A stretch of DNA of 64,000 nucleotides from Thermocaproicibacter sp036741535. GTDB lineage: Bacteria; Bacillota; Clostridia; Oscillospirales; Acutalibacteraceae. Every line of letters begins with the position of its first letter. Position 1 is the stretch's first letter. A program made the position numbers and the translations under genes. Of the stretch, positions 49,540 to 57,104 are shown piece by piece. The notes under the pieces are model-generated. The model was not told the DNA's origin, did no database searches, and worked only from the letters and a program-made list of their open reading frames with translations. The stretch is taken from NCBI GenBank assembly GCA_036741535.1, contig DAINSB010000001.1:1-64000 (forward strand). The letters are read 5' to 3'.

Positions 49540-50583
49540 TTGAAAGCGTTATTTCTCGCTGGAGGCATGGGCACACGGCTCAGGCCCCTGACCGACCATC
49601 TGCCGAAGCCAATGGTCCCGATCATGGGGGTTCCGCTTCTGGACAGAATCATCGAAGAGTTGAAAAGCTGCGGCGTGGACGAGATCGTGCTCAGCACCTG
49701 TTACCGCGCCGACTGCATAGAAAGCCACTTCGCCCCGGAGGGAAAGCACGGCATGAAAATACACTGTGTCTGCGAGGAATCCCCTCTCGGGACCGGCGGA
49801 GCCATTCGGAACTGCCGGAAATATTTCGACGAAACGTTTTTCGTCTTCAATTCCGACATTCTAAGCAATATCGACCTGAAAAAGCTGATCGCCTTCCACC
49901 GGGCCAAGAAGCCCTGTGCGACGATCGCCGTCACCCGGGTCGACGACCCCTCCGCCTACGGGGTCATCGAATACGATGCGGAGGATATGGCCGTTTCTTT
50001 CACGGAAAAGCCGGAGCCGGGAAAGGAGAAGTCGAACTTTATCAACGCCGGCATCTATGTGTTTGAACCCGAGGTGCTGGATCTCATCCCCGACGGGAAG
50101 CCCGTCTCGATCGAAAAGGACACGTTTCCGCTGCTGCTGAAAAAAAAGAAGCGCATCGCCGTCTACCGGGGAAACAAATACTGGATCGACATCGGAACGC
50201 CGAAAAAATATATGCAGGCGCACAAGGATATTTTCGACGGGCGCTGCAGCGTAAAAGAAAACAATTTCGGCAGCAGGAAAATCTACGGGGCGGTCGGCGC
50301 CGATATTCACCCTTCGGCCAAAATCACCGGTCCCGTCTGGTTCGGAAAAGACGTTCATATCGGCGCCAACGCGGCCATCGGCCCGAACGTCGTGGTCGGC
50401 GACGGCTTTCACGGCGGGCGGGGCTGCGTAGTCCGGAACAGCGTGATCTGGGACGGGGTCTCCACCGGCAGCGGCGTCGAGATCGACCATTCGGTCGTGA
50501 CCTCCGGCTGCCGTCTGGAAAGCGGCGTACAGTGCACGGGAACCGTCTATTCGCAGGAAAGCAAACTGCCCTTTGAAGACTAG
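49540..50583 (+). CDS. Sugar-1-phosphate nucleotidyltransferase with left-handed beta-helix
   Basis: Makes an NDP-sugar; mannose-1-phosphate guanylyltransferase-like is the best guess given the neighbours. 347 residues: signature LFLAGGMGTRLRPLTDHLPKPM at the start, ESPLGTGGAIRN, FNSDILSNID, NAGIYVFEPEV, the KYWIDIGTPKKY block, then hexapeptide repeats (about 255-335). TTG start with AGGAGG seven bases upstream. Its TAG stop is also the first triplet of repeat copy 2. It follows GH130 by 135 bases. Confidence 0.88.
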   Translation: MKALFLAGGMGTRLRPLTDHLPKPMVPIMGVPLLDRIIEELKSCGVDEIVLSTCYRADCIESHFAPEGKHGMKIHCVCEESPLGTGGAIRNCRKYFDETFFVFNSDILSNIDLKKLIAFHRAKKPCATIAVTRVDDPSAYGVIEYDAEDMAVSFTEKPEPGKEKSNFINAGIYVFEPEVLDLIPDGKPVSIEKDTFPLLLKKKKRIAVYRGNKYWIDIGTPKKYMQAHKDIFDGRCSVKENNFGSRKIYGAVGADIHPSAKITGPVWFGKDVHIGANAAIGPNVVVGDGFHGGRGCVVRNSVIWDGVSTGSGVEIDHSVVTSGCRLESGVQCTGTVYSQESKLPFED

Positions 50584-50681
50584 AGGTTGGAAATCGGAGG
50601 TTGAAGGTTGGAAGGTCAAGAGAAACCCTCGAGTCTTGCCCTTCCTAACCTCTAACATCCAAATATCTAACATCTAAATTA
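50581..50681 (+). repeat. Intra-operon repeat, copy 2 (between nucleotidyltransferase and GT4 genes)
   Basis: About 100 bases that align with the reverse complement of 40184-40278: both begin TAGAGGTT, share a CAAGAGAA(A)CCC block in the middle and end in CTCTAACATCCAA-TATC-AACATCTAA. In each case the element lies in the same direction as transcription, between two genes of one operon, with the upstream stop codon inside its first bases. Confidence 0.7.
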
Positions 50682-50698
50682 CGAAAGGAATGCAAACA

Positions 50699-51859
50699 TT
50701 GGAACGACTGAAAAAGCGTATCGTATTTCTGAGCACGTATCCCCCGCGGGCCTGCGGGATCGCCACTTTCACGCAGGACCTGGCGGGCGCTCTGGCACAG
50801 ACCGGCAAGGCCGAATGCCATATCGCCGCCATCAGCGACGACCAATACGACTACCCGGACGAAGTGCTGTTTTCTATGAACCAGCAGGACCCGGACGCCT
50901 ACCCGGAAGCCGCCGGGCGGATCAACCAATTCGGGGCGGACGCCCTGATGATCGAGCATGAATACGGGATCTACGGGGGCAGGTCGGGGGAATATCTGCT
51001 GAAGCTGACCGGCATGCTGCAGGTCCCGTACTTCGTCACGCTCCACACCGTTCTGCCGAGGCCGAACAAAAAACAGCGTGAGATCATCCAAAGCCTGGCG
51101 GCGGGCTGCAAAAAGCTCGTCACCATGTCGTTTTTTTCCGTCAGGGTGCTGGAAGACGTCTACGGCGTCGATCCGCACAAAATCGTCGTGATTCCCCACG
51201 GGGTCCCGCGGCGCGCCGTAAGCAGCCGCGAGGTCCTCAAAAAGCAGGAAGGGCTCGCCGGCCGGTTCATCGTCAGCACGTTCGGCCTGCTGAGCCCCAG
51301 CAAGGGGCTGGAATACGGCATCGACGCGGTCGCGCGGGTCGCCAGGAAGCACCCGGAGCTGCTGTATCTGATCCTGGGGCAGACGCATCCGGTCATCAAG
51401 AGCCGGGATGGGGAACAATACCGGGAAAAGCTGGAGAACGCCGTCCAGGACTACGGAATTTCCGAAAATGTCCGGTTCGTCAACCGCTACCTGACAAAAG
51501 AAGAGATCATCCGCTACCTCTCCCTTTCTGACATCTATATGACTCCCTACCTGGGGCGCGAACAGGCCGTGAGCGGAACGCTCGCCTACGCGGTCGGGTA
51601 CGGCCGCGTCATCGTCTCGACGCCGTATCCCTACGCGACCGAGATGCTGGCCGAAGGGCAGGGGCTGCTGGCGAAATTCCACAGTTCCGCTTCGCTTGCG
51701 AAGTGCATCCTCCAAGTGATCCGCCACCCGGAGATGCAGGCGCAGATGGAGAAAAAAACCGCAGAGCTGGGCAAAAGCATGATGTGGGACCGGGTGGCGG
51801 AAAACTATCTGGACCTGTTCGAGACCGTAATTTCAGAGCAAAAAGGAGAAACCGCATAA
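50699..51859 (+). CDS. Glycosyltransferase family 4
   Basis: Retaining GT-B glycosyltransferase, about 386 residues. N-terminal domain starts RIVFLSTYPPRACGIATFTQDLA; the C-terminal nucleotide-sugar domain has FGLLSPSKGLEYGIDAVARV, YLILGQTHP, VNRYLTKEEIIRYLSLSDIYMTPY and REQAVSGTLAYAVGYGRVIVSTPY. No signal or membrane segments. The frame begins with an ATG three codons earlier that touches the ribosome site; TTG at 50699 has AAGGA at nine bases. The sugar donor is probably the product of the preceding gene, so GDP-mannose is a reasonable guess. Confidence 0.88.
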   Translation: MERLKKRIVFLSTYPPRACGIATFTQDLAGALAQTGKAECHIAAISDDQYDYPDEVLFSMNQQDPDAYPEAAGRINQFGADALMIEHEYGIYGGRSGEYLLKLTGMLQVPYFVTLHTVLPRPNKKQREIIQSLAAGCKKLVTMSFFSVRVLEDVYGVDPHKIVVIPHGVPRRAVSSREVLKKQEGLAGRFIVSTFGLLSPSKGLEYGIDAVARVARKHPELLYLILGQTHPVIKSRDGEQYREKLENAVQDYGISENVRFVNRYLTKEEIIRYLSLSDIYMTPYLGREQAVSGTLAYAVGYGRVIVSTPYPYATEMLAEGQGLLAKFHSSASLAKCILQVIRHPEMQAQMEKKTAELGKSMMWDRVAENYLDLFETVISEQKGETA

Positions 51860-52878
51860 TGGACCCGATCGACACACGCTACCTTTTCCGGATGACGGAC
51901 GACACCGCGATGTTCCAGCACGCCGTTCTCGGTGTGCCGGACCCGTCGGAGGGCTACACCGCGGACGACAACGCCCGGGCGCTGATCCTCGCGGACATGC
52001 TCTACAGCCGCTCCGAAGAGGAACAGTATGAGGCGCTCATGGTACGGTACCTGAGCTTTTTGGTTTACGCGGAGCGCGACCGATGGTTCCGGAATTTTAT
52101 GGGATACCACCGCCGGTTTCTCGAAAAGCGCGGCTCCGAGGATTCCTTCGGGCGCTGCCTGCTCGCCCTGGGATACACCGCGTCGCAACCCCAGCTTCCC
52201 GCGTCGGTCCGCGGCGCTTCGGAAAGGCTGCTGCACCGCACGGTCTCGAGCTGCTCGATCCTGACTCATCTGAAAGGCAAGGCCTACGCGCTGGCCGGGC
52301 TGCTCCAGTGGAAAGATCCGGCCGCGCTGCCCTATGTCAAAATGCTGATCGACTCTCTCGTTGATACATACGCGCAGTATCGACGAGAAGACTGGCGCTG
52401 GTTCGACGATTCCGTCACGTACTGCAGCGCCATTCTGCCGGGCGTGATGATGTGCGCCTCGGAGCGCGACAAACGCTGCAGGCAGCTCGGGCTGGAAAGT
52501 CTCGATTTTCTGCTGGAAACGACGGAAAAAAACGGCGTTTTCAAGCCCGTCGGCTGCAAGGGCTGGTTCAAACGCGGGGGTCAGCCGGCCGAGTTCGACG
52601 AGCAGCCCGTGGAAGCCTGCGGCATGGTCCTGGCGTGCCTCAAAGCCTACGAAATGACCGGCGAGGGAAAATACCTTGCGAGCGCCAAGCGGTGCTTTCT
52701 CTGGTATCTCGGCGAAAACAGCCAGAGGATCTCTCTGATCGACACGGCGACCGGCGGTTGCTGCGACGGACTCACCCGGCACGGCCTGAACGGAAACGAG
52801 GGCGCCGAAAGCATCGTCTGCTGGCTGATCTCCGCGCTGGCGGCGGAACAGGAGCACTGGCTGCTGAAAGAGCCGTGA
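51859..52878 (+). CDS. Six-hairpin glycosidase-like (alpha/alpha toroid) protein of unknown activity
   Basis: 339 residues, mostly helical with regularly spaced aromatic and acidic residues: DDNARALILADMLY (about 33-46), FGRCLLALGY, DWRWFDDSVTYCSAILPGVMM, GWFKRGGQPAEFDEQPVEACGMVLACLKAY, and GGCCDGLTRHGLNGNEGAES near the end. This fits an (alpha/alpha)6 barrel as in GH88/105-type or mannosyl-processing enzymes. In related clusters this domain is found after or fused to GT4 enzymes. TAATG overlap with the GT4 gene. A longer open frame to 51703 lies inside the GT4 gene. Activity unknown. Confidence 0.75.
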   Translation: MDPIDTRYLFRMTDDTAMFQHAVLGVPDPSEGYTADDNARALILADMLYSRSEEEQYEALMVRYLSFLVYAERDRWFRNFMGYHRRFLEKRGSEDSFGRCLLALGYTASQPQLPASVRGASERLLHRTVSSCSILTHLKGKAYALAGLLQWKDPAALPYVKMLIDSLVDTYAQYRREDWRWFDDSVTYCSAILPGVMMCASERDKRCRQLGLESLDFLLETTEKNGVFKPVGCKGWFKRGGQPAEFDEQPVEACGMVLACLKAYEMTGEGKYLASAKRCFLWYLGENSQRISLIDTATGGCCDGLTRHGLNGNEGAESIVCWLISALAAEQEHWLLKEP

Positions 52879-52894
52879 TCTCCGTTTCGACAGC

Positions 52895-54607
52895 CTACTG
52901 CGAAGACAGGGATTCCGGCGCGGAAGAAGACGCGGAATCCGGCCCGTTGCTGACGACGAGGATCACCTGAGAGCCGTAGGTCATCTGGTCGCCGGCTTTC
53001 GCGTTGTCCTGGTAGCCGACGACCCTTCCCTTCGGAACGGTGTCGCTGGGCTCTCCCTCCTTCGCGGGGACGGGAACCAGGCCGGCGGAAGTCACCGCGC
53101 TCGAAGCCTCCGAAAGCGTCTTGCCCGCGATGTCCGGCAGCGTGCGGAGGCGGGCGCCTTCGCTGACCACGACGACGATCGCCGTGCCTTTCGTCATGTT
53201 CGTCCCCGGCTTCGGGTCCTGAGAAATGATGCATCCTTCCGACACGGTGTCGCTGAACTGCTGAGAGGAAAGCAGAATCTGGTAGTCCTGGTTCTCTTCG
53301 TCCTGGGAGGACTGCTGGGAGACGAGTTGGGAATAATTCTGCCCGACAAGGTTGGGGACGGCGATCTGGTCGGCCTGCGCGGAAGCCTGCGCCGAGGCTC
53401 CGACCTCCCCCGCCGCGGAAGACGGCCCGGAGGCTGCGGTCAGCTCCGCCATATTCTGGGAAGACGCGCCGTTGTGGTTCATCCAAAGGACGCCGATCCC
53501 CATCAGGATGGCCAGCATGACCAGGCAGGAGGACCCGATCCACACAAAATCCGGGACCTTCTTCTTCGTTTTTTTCTGCGGGGCGGGGCCGGCCGGAGCC
53601 TCGGCGACTCGGTCGAATTTCTGGCTCGTCTCGATCGCGGCGGTGACGGTGGGGGCCGCGGAAAGCTCGGCCCTCAGCCGCTCGAAGGAGGGGGTCCTCT
53701 TTTCGGGCGAAACCTGCAGGGCGTTTGCCAGCGCGGACACGACATAGGGCGGAAGGCTGCGCATCAGGGCGTTGGAGATCATCAGCCTCGCGTCCGCCCG
53801 GCGCTTCGGCGCCTCCGGCGGCAGGGAGCCCGTCAGCGCGAAAAACAAAGACGCGGCAAAGCCGTAGATGTCGGTCTTTTCGTCGAGGGTGTCCCCGAAA
53901 ATATACTGCTCGATCGCCGCGCAGCCCGGCACCAGGTCGGGCGGAAGGTCGGTGTCCATCTGCCGGACCTCGCGGATGGAAAAACCGCACAGCTTCATTT
54001 TCCCGTCTTTCATGATCTGCAGGGTCTCGGGGGAAATGCCCAGGTGGCAGACGGAATGCGCATGCAGCGAGCTGAGGGACGACAAGACCGGCATAAAGAG
54101 CTGCCGCGCGGTGTTCCACCCCAGATTTCCGCCGCTGCGCTCCACAAAATAGCGCAGCGGGATGCTGTCGTCCCATTCGGAGACCGTGTAGGCCGTGCCG
54201 TTCTCTTCAAAAATGTCGTAGATATGCTGGATAAAGGACAGTTCGCGCATATGGGCGATCTCGCGCGCGTAAGAGAGAAAATGCGACCTGCATTCCTCGA
54301 ACACCGGCTCGCTTCCCCCCAGAACGCTGACCTTTTTCCCCTCCGCATCCCTTTCCGACAGGGAGCGGGGAAAGAATTCATGCAGCTCGACCGGGATATT
54401 CAGCACGGTGTCGTAGCCGATGTAGACCATGCCTTCGCCGTTGACGCTCTTCATGCATCCGGTCAGATACCGGTCCTGCAGGGGAGTCTGATACGCCAGA
54501 GCGCCGCTCTGCTGCGGATCCTCCCGGCGATGGCCGCAGACAGGGCATGTCTCTTTGCCTTCCATGTCGGACATGCAGTTCATACACAGATTGTCGATGT
54601 CAGTCAT
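52895..54607 (-). CDS. Membrane pseudokinase with zinc ribbon and PASTA repeats
   Basis: 570 residues. Order: zinc ribbon (CMNC at 8-11, CPVC at 21-24), protein-kinase-like domain (about 40-290), membrane helix (about 365-387, VWIGSSCLVMLAILMGIGVLWM), two PASTA repeats (VPNLVGQNYSQL..., then LPDIAGKTLSEASSAVTSAG...) and a Ser-rich end. The kinase core has lost its catalytic residues: the Lys of VAIKEYFP is His in VELHEFFP, HRD is HLG (SVCHLGISPETL), and DFG is CGF. It is therefore probably a signalling pseudokinase, perhaps a peptidoglycan sensor through its PASTA domains. GGAGG seven bases before the ATG at 54607; the frame extends upstream to 54721 without a start that suits. Confidence 0.88.
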   Translation of the reverse strand: MTDIDNLCMNCMSDMEGKETCPVCGHRREDPQQSGALAYQTPLQDRYLTGCMKSVNGEGMVYIGYDTVLNIPVELHEFFPRSLSERDAEGKKVSVLGGSEPVFEECRSHFLSYAREIAHMRELSFIQHIYDIFEENGTAYTVSEWDDSIPLRYFVERSGGNLGWNTARQLFMPVLSSLSSLHAHSVCHLGISPETLQIMKDGKMKLCGFSIREVRQMDTDLPPDLVPGCAAIEQYIFGDTLDEKTDIYGFAASLFFALTGSLPPEAPKRRADARLMISNALMRSLPPYVVSALANALQVSPEKRTPSFERLRAELSAAPTVTAAIETSQKFDRVAEAPAGPAPQKKTKKKVPDFVWIGSSCLVMLAILMGIGVLWMNHNGASSQNMAELTAASGPSSAAGEVGASAQASAQADQIAVPNLVGQNYSQLVSQQSSQDEENQDYQILLSSQQFSDTVSEGCIISQDPKPGTNMTKGTAIVVVVSEGARLRTLPDIAGKTLSEASSAVTSAGLVPVPAKEGEPSDTVPKGRVVGYQDNAKAGDQMTYGSQVILVVSNGPDSASSSAPESLSSQ

Positions 54608-54701
54608 GCTGCCGCCTCCGAACGCAAGATAGACTGAGGATTCTTCCTTTATTCTGATCATCCGCAACCGGATTATCCAATCCTTTGCAGAACATTTCCA
54701 T

Positions 54702-54761
54702 AAAAACAGGGAAAAACACAAAAGCCTCTCCCATGAAACGCGCGCACACGATGGAAGAGGC
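54702..54761 (-). terminator. Terminator in the leader of the pseudokinase gene
   Basis: Minus strand: 11-bp stem (54761-54751 with 54734-54724, one G-U pair), then TTTTGTGTTTTT. It lies about 95 bases before the pseudokinase start and about 130 bases after the promoter. Confidence 0.75.
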
Positions 54762-54891
54762 CTCTTTCAACCCTTATTATCCCTATGAAAAGAAGCCGCA
54801 GCAATCCGGAGTTCCCCGCCGGCCCCCGCTGCCGTTCCCGGAAAATTCTAAAGCAGGCTGCCTTGTATCAGCCGCTTTCCCCCTAAACATT
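54702..54891 (-). ncRNA. Candidate structured leader or small RNA upstream of the pseudokinase
   Basis: A transcript from the promoter at 54926-54898 would be about 190 bases to the terminator. It can form a GGCTG/CAGCC hairpin near its start, a GCAGC/GCTGC hairpin with an inner CCGG stem in the middle, and the terminator hairpin. It contains no credible reading frame. I could not match it to 6S, SRP or any riboswitch consensus I know. Confidence 0.45.
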
Positions 54892-54897
54892 CAGTTC

Positions 54898-54926
54898 ATT
54901 ATAACATAACTTTTCAGCCCGCACAA
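54898..54926 (-). promoter_or_regulatory. Promoter of the pseudokinase leader
   Basis: Minus strand: -35 TTGTGC (54926-54921), 17-base spacer, -10 TATAAT (54903-54898). Confidence 0.7.
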
Positions 54927-54961
54927 GCAAATTCTGTCGGACGGGCGATGGCCGGGCAGGC

Positions 54962-55030
54962 AAAAAAATGTGGAAACCGAAGTCTCGGGGGACGGCGTCT
55001 TCAGTCCGCCCCCGGCATTCCGGTTTCCAC
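54962..55030 (-). terminator. Terminator of yebC
   Basis: Minus strand: ten-bp outer stem (55030-55021 with 54979-54970) enclosing a GC-rich inner stem, then ATTTTTTTG. Confidence 0.8.
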
Positions 55031-55045
55031 TCCGGGCTCTTCCGG

Positions 55046-55789
55046 TCAGGATTCCTCTTCCTCCGGATTCTCCCAGTTGTGCCAGATGTTCTGCACGTCG
55101 TCGTTGTCTTCCAGCGCGTCGAGAAGGTGCTGCATCCGGGACGCGGCGCCCTCCTCCGTCAGCGACGTGTAGCTGTTCGGGACCATCTCGATCTCCGCGG
55201 ACACGAACTCGTAACCCTTTTTCTCAAGCTCCGACAGGACGCCGCTGAAATCCTCCGGTTCCGTGTAGATCTCGAACACGTCCTCGTCCGCCTGAAAATC
55301 GGAAGCACCGACCTCGAGGGCGTCCTCCATGACCTTATCCTCGTCCCGGCCTTCGCGCTCGACGACCAGCACGCCTTTTTTGGAAAAGAGGAACGAAACG
55401 CATCCGCTGGTTCCGAGGTTCCCGCCGTACTTGTCGAAATAATGGCGCAGGTCGCCCGCCGTGCGGTTGCGGTTGTCGGTCAGCGTCTCGACGATCACGG
55501 CGATCCCGTTCGGCCCGTAGCCCTCGTAGGTGATGTTTTCATATTTGGTGTCATCGCCGTCGCCGGCGGCCCGTTTGATGATGCGCTCGATATTGTCGTT
55601 CGGGACGTTCGCCGCTTTCGCCTTGGCGATGCAGTCCTTCAGGCGGGAATTCGCGTTCGGGTCAGGCCCGCCCCCCTCTTTCACCGCCACGGAGATCTCA
55701 CGGCCGATCTTGGTAAAAACCTTGGCTCTGGCGCCGTCGGTCTTTTCTTTCTTGCGCTTGATATTGTTCCACTTTGAATGGCCTGACAT
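55046..55789 (-). CDS. YebC/TACO1 family protein
   Basis: 247 residues, full length for the family. It starts MSGHSKWNNIKRKKEKTDGARAKVF and has GGPDPNANSRLKDCIAKAKAANVPNDNI and the YEGYGPNGIAVIVETLTDNRNRT block. Members were long called transcription regulators; more recent work links them to translation of difficult (proline-rich) sequences. GGGAGG precedes the ATG. Single gene with its own terminator. Confidence 0.95.
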   Translation of the reverse strand: MSGHSKWNNIKRKKEKTDGARAKVFTKIGREISVAVKEGGGPDPNANSRLKDCIAKAKAANVPNDNIERIIKRAAGDGDDTKYENITYEGYGPNGIAVIVETLTDNRNRTAGDLRHYFDKYGGNLGTSGCVSFLFSKKGVLVVEREGRDEDKVMEDALEVGASDFQADEDVFEIYTEPEDFSGVLSELEKKGYEFVSAEIEMVPNSYTSLTEEGAASRMQHLLDALEDNDDVQNIWHNWENPEEEES

Positions 55790-55860
55790 AAATCGTCCTC
55801 CCAGTTCCTTCGCGTTTTGCGCTGTTTTTCAGTATAGCACCGTTTCAGAATATTGGCAAG

Positions 55861-56934
55861 CTAAATCAGCCTGCGGCCGTCGCAGTAGAAACAGGTCAGC
55901 ATGTCCCCCGCCTCGCTGAACAGATTCGGCAGGTACGGTTCGGTCTGCGTGATGCAGGCGGGGTTCGTGCACCGGATCGGATGCGTGGAAGCCGGGATCT
56001 TCGGCTTCGGCCGGATCTTCGAGTTCTGAAGGATGGTCAGGATCAGCGCCATGCGCGCATACATCCCGTAGACGGTCTGCCTGAAATAGGTGGCGCGGGG
56101 GTCGCGGTCGACGCCTTCGGCGATCTCGTCCACGCGCGGCAGCGGATGAAGGATCCGCAGGTCCGGCTTTGCGAACCGGAGCTTGTGCTCGTCGAGGATG
56201 TAGACGCCCTTCTGGCTCTCGTATTCCTCACGGCTTTTGAACCTCTCCCGCTGGATGCGGGTCATGTAGAGCACGTCGAGCTGCGGCAGCGCCTCTTCGA
56301 GCGACGCGACCTCGTCCCAGTGGCAGCCGGCGGCGTCCATCACGTCCTTGACGTACTGCGGGAGCGCGAGCTCCGGCGTGGAGATCAGCACGAACCGGTT
56401 TCCGGGAAAACGCGTCATCGTCTTGATCAGCGAATGCACGGTGCGGCCGTAGATCAGGTCCCCGCACAGGCCGATGCACAGATGGTCGAGCCGCCCCTTT
56501 TCATTATAGAGCGTCACAAGGTCGGTCAAAGTCTGCGTGGGGTGCAGATGGCCGCCGTCGCCGGCGTTGATGATGGGCACCCTGGAATAGAGAGTGGCGG
56601 CCGCGGCGGCGCCCTCCCGCGGGTTGCGCATCACGATCAGGTCCGTGTAGCCGCTGACGACGGTGATGGTGTCTTTCAGGCTCTCGCCTTTCGAGACGGA
56701 GCTGTTCTGAGGGTTGTCAAACCCGATCACCTCGCCCCCGAGGCGGTACATGGCGGCCTGGAACGACATCTTCGTGCGGGTGGACGGTTCATAAAACAAC
56801 GTCGCCATGATCTTGCCGCGGCAGGATTCCCGGTAGGCCCACGGATTGCTGCGGATGCTGTCGGCAAGGCCGATCAGTTCCCGAAGGCTTTCCACGCTTA
56901 ACTGGTCGAGATCAATCATATGGTTGAGCTGCAC
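55861..56934 (-). CDS. pyrB: Aspartate carbamoyltransferase with PyrI-like C-terminal zinc tail
   Basis: Forms carbamoyl-aspartate in pyrimidine synthesis. The catalytic part has FYEPSTRTKMSFQAAMYRLGG, GDGGHLHPTQTLTDLVTLY and ILHPLPRVDEIAEGVDRDPRATYF. The usual chain would end near residue 310. Here it continues with a linker and four cysteines (322, 327, 348, 351) in CxxxxC-x20-CxxC order, matching the zinc site of the regulatory chain PyrI (CxxxxC-x23-CxxC), including the residues CTNPACITQTEP. GTG start with GAGG upstream; promoter at 56970-56998. No pyrI, pyrC or other pyr gene is adjacent; pyrG is 36 kb away. Confidence 0.93.
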   Translation of the reverse strand: MQLNHMIDLDQLSVESLRELIGLADSIRSNPWAYRESCRGKIMATLFYEPSTRTKMSFQAAMYRLGGEVIGFDNPQNSSVSKGESLKDTITVVSGYTDLIVMRNPREGAAAAATLYSRVPIINAGDGGHLHPTQTLTDLVTLYNEKGRLDHLCIGLCGDLIYGRTVHSLIKTMTRFPGNRFVLISTPELALPQYVKDVMDAAGCHWDEVASLEEALPQLDVLYMTRIQRERFKSREEYESQKGVYILDEHKLRFAKPDLRILHPLPRVDEIAEGVDRDPRATYFRQTVYGMYARMALILTILQNSKIRPKPKIPASTHPIRCTNPACITQTEPYLPNLFSEAGDMLTCFYCDGRRLI

Positions 56935-56969
56935 GTTCCCATCGCCTCAAATTCAATTTTTTGTATTTT

Positions 56970-56998
56970 ATTGTATCATTCTTCGGCAAAAACCACAA
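56970..56998 (-). promoter_or_regulatory. Promoter of pyrB
   Basis: Minus strand: -35 TTGTGG (56998-56993), 17-base spacer, -10 TACAAT (56975-56970). The leader is only about 30 bases and contains no PyrR-type attenuator. Confidence 0.65.
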
Positions 56999-57028
56999 GA
57001 TGTTCCTGCGAATTTTAAACCGAAATAC

Positions 57029-57058
57029 TTGACAAGAAAGGTCCAACCGAACTACAAT
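57029..57058 (+). promoter_or_regulatory. Promoter of the activase/dehydratase-like pair
   Basis: -35 TTGACA (57029-57034), 18-base spacer, -10 TACAAT (57053-57058). Divergent from the pyrB promoter, 30 bases away. Confidence 0.75.
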
Positions 57059-57104
57059 AAGCTGTTAAGAGATCTTTCACAACGACTGGATTGGCAGGTT
57101 ATGA

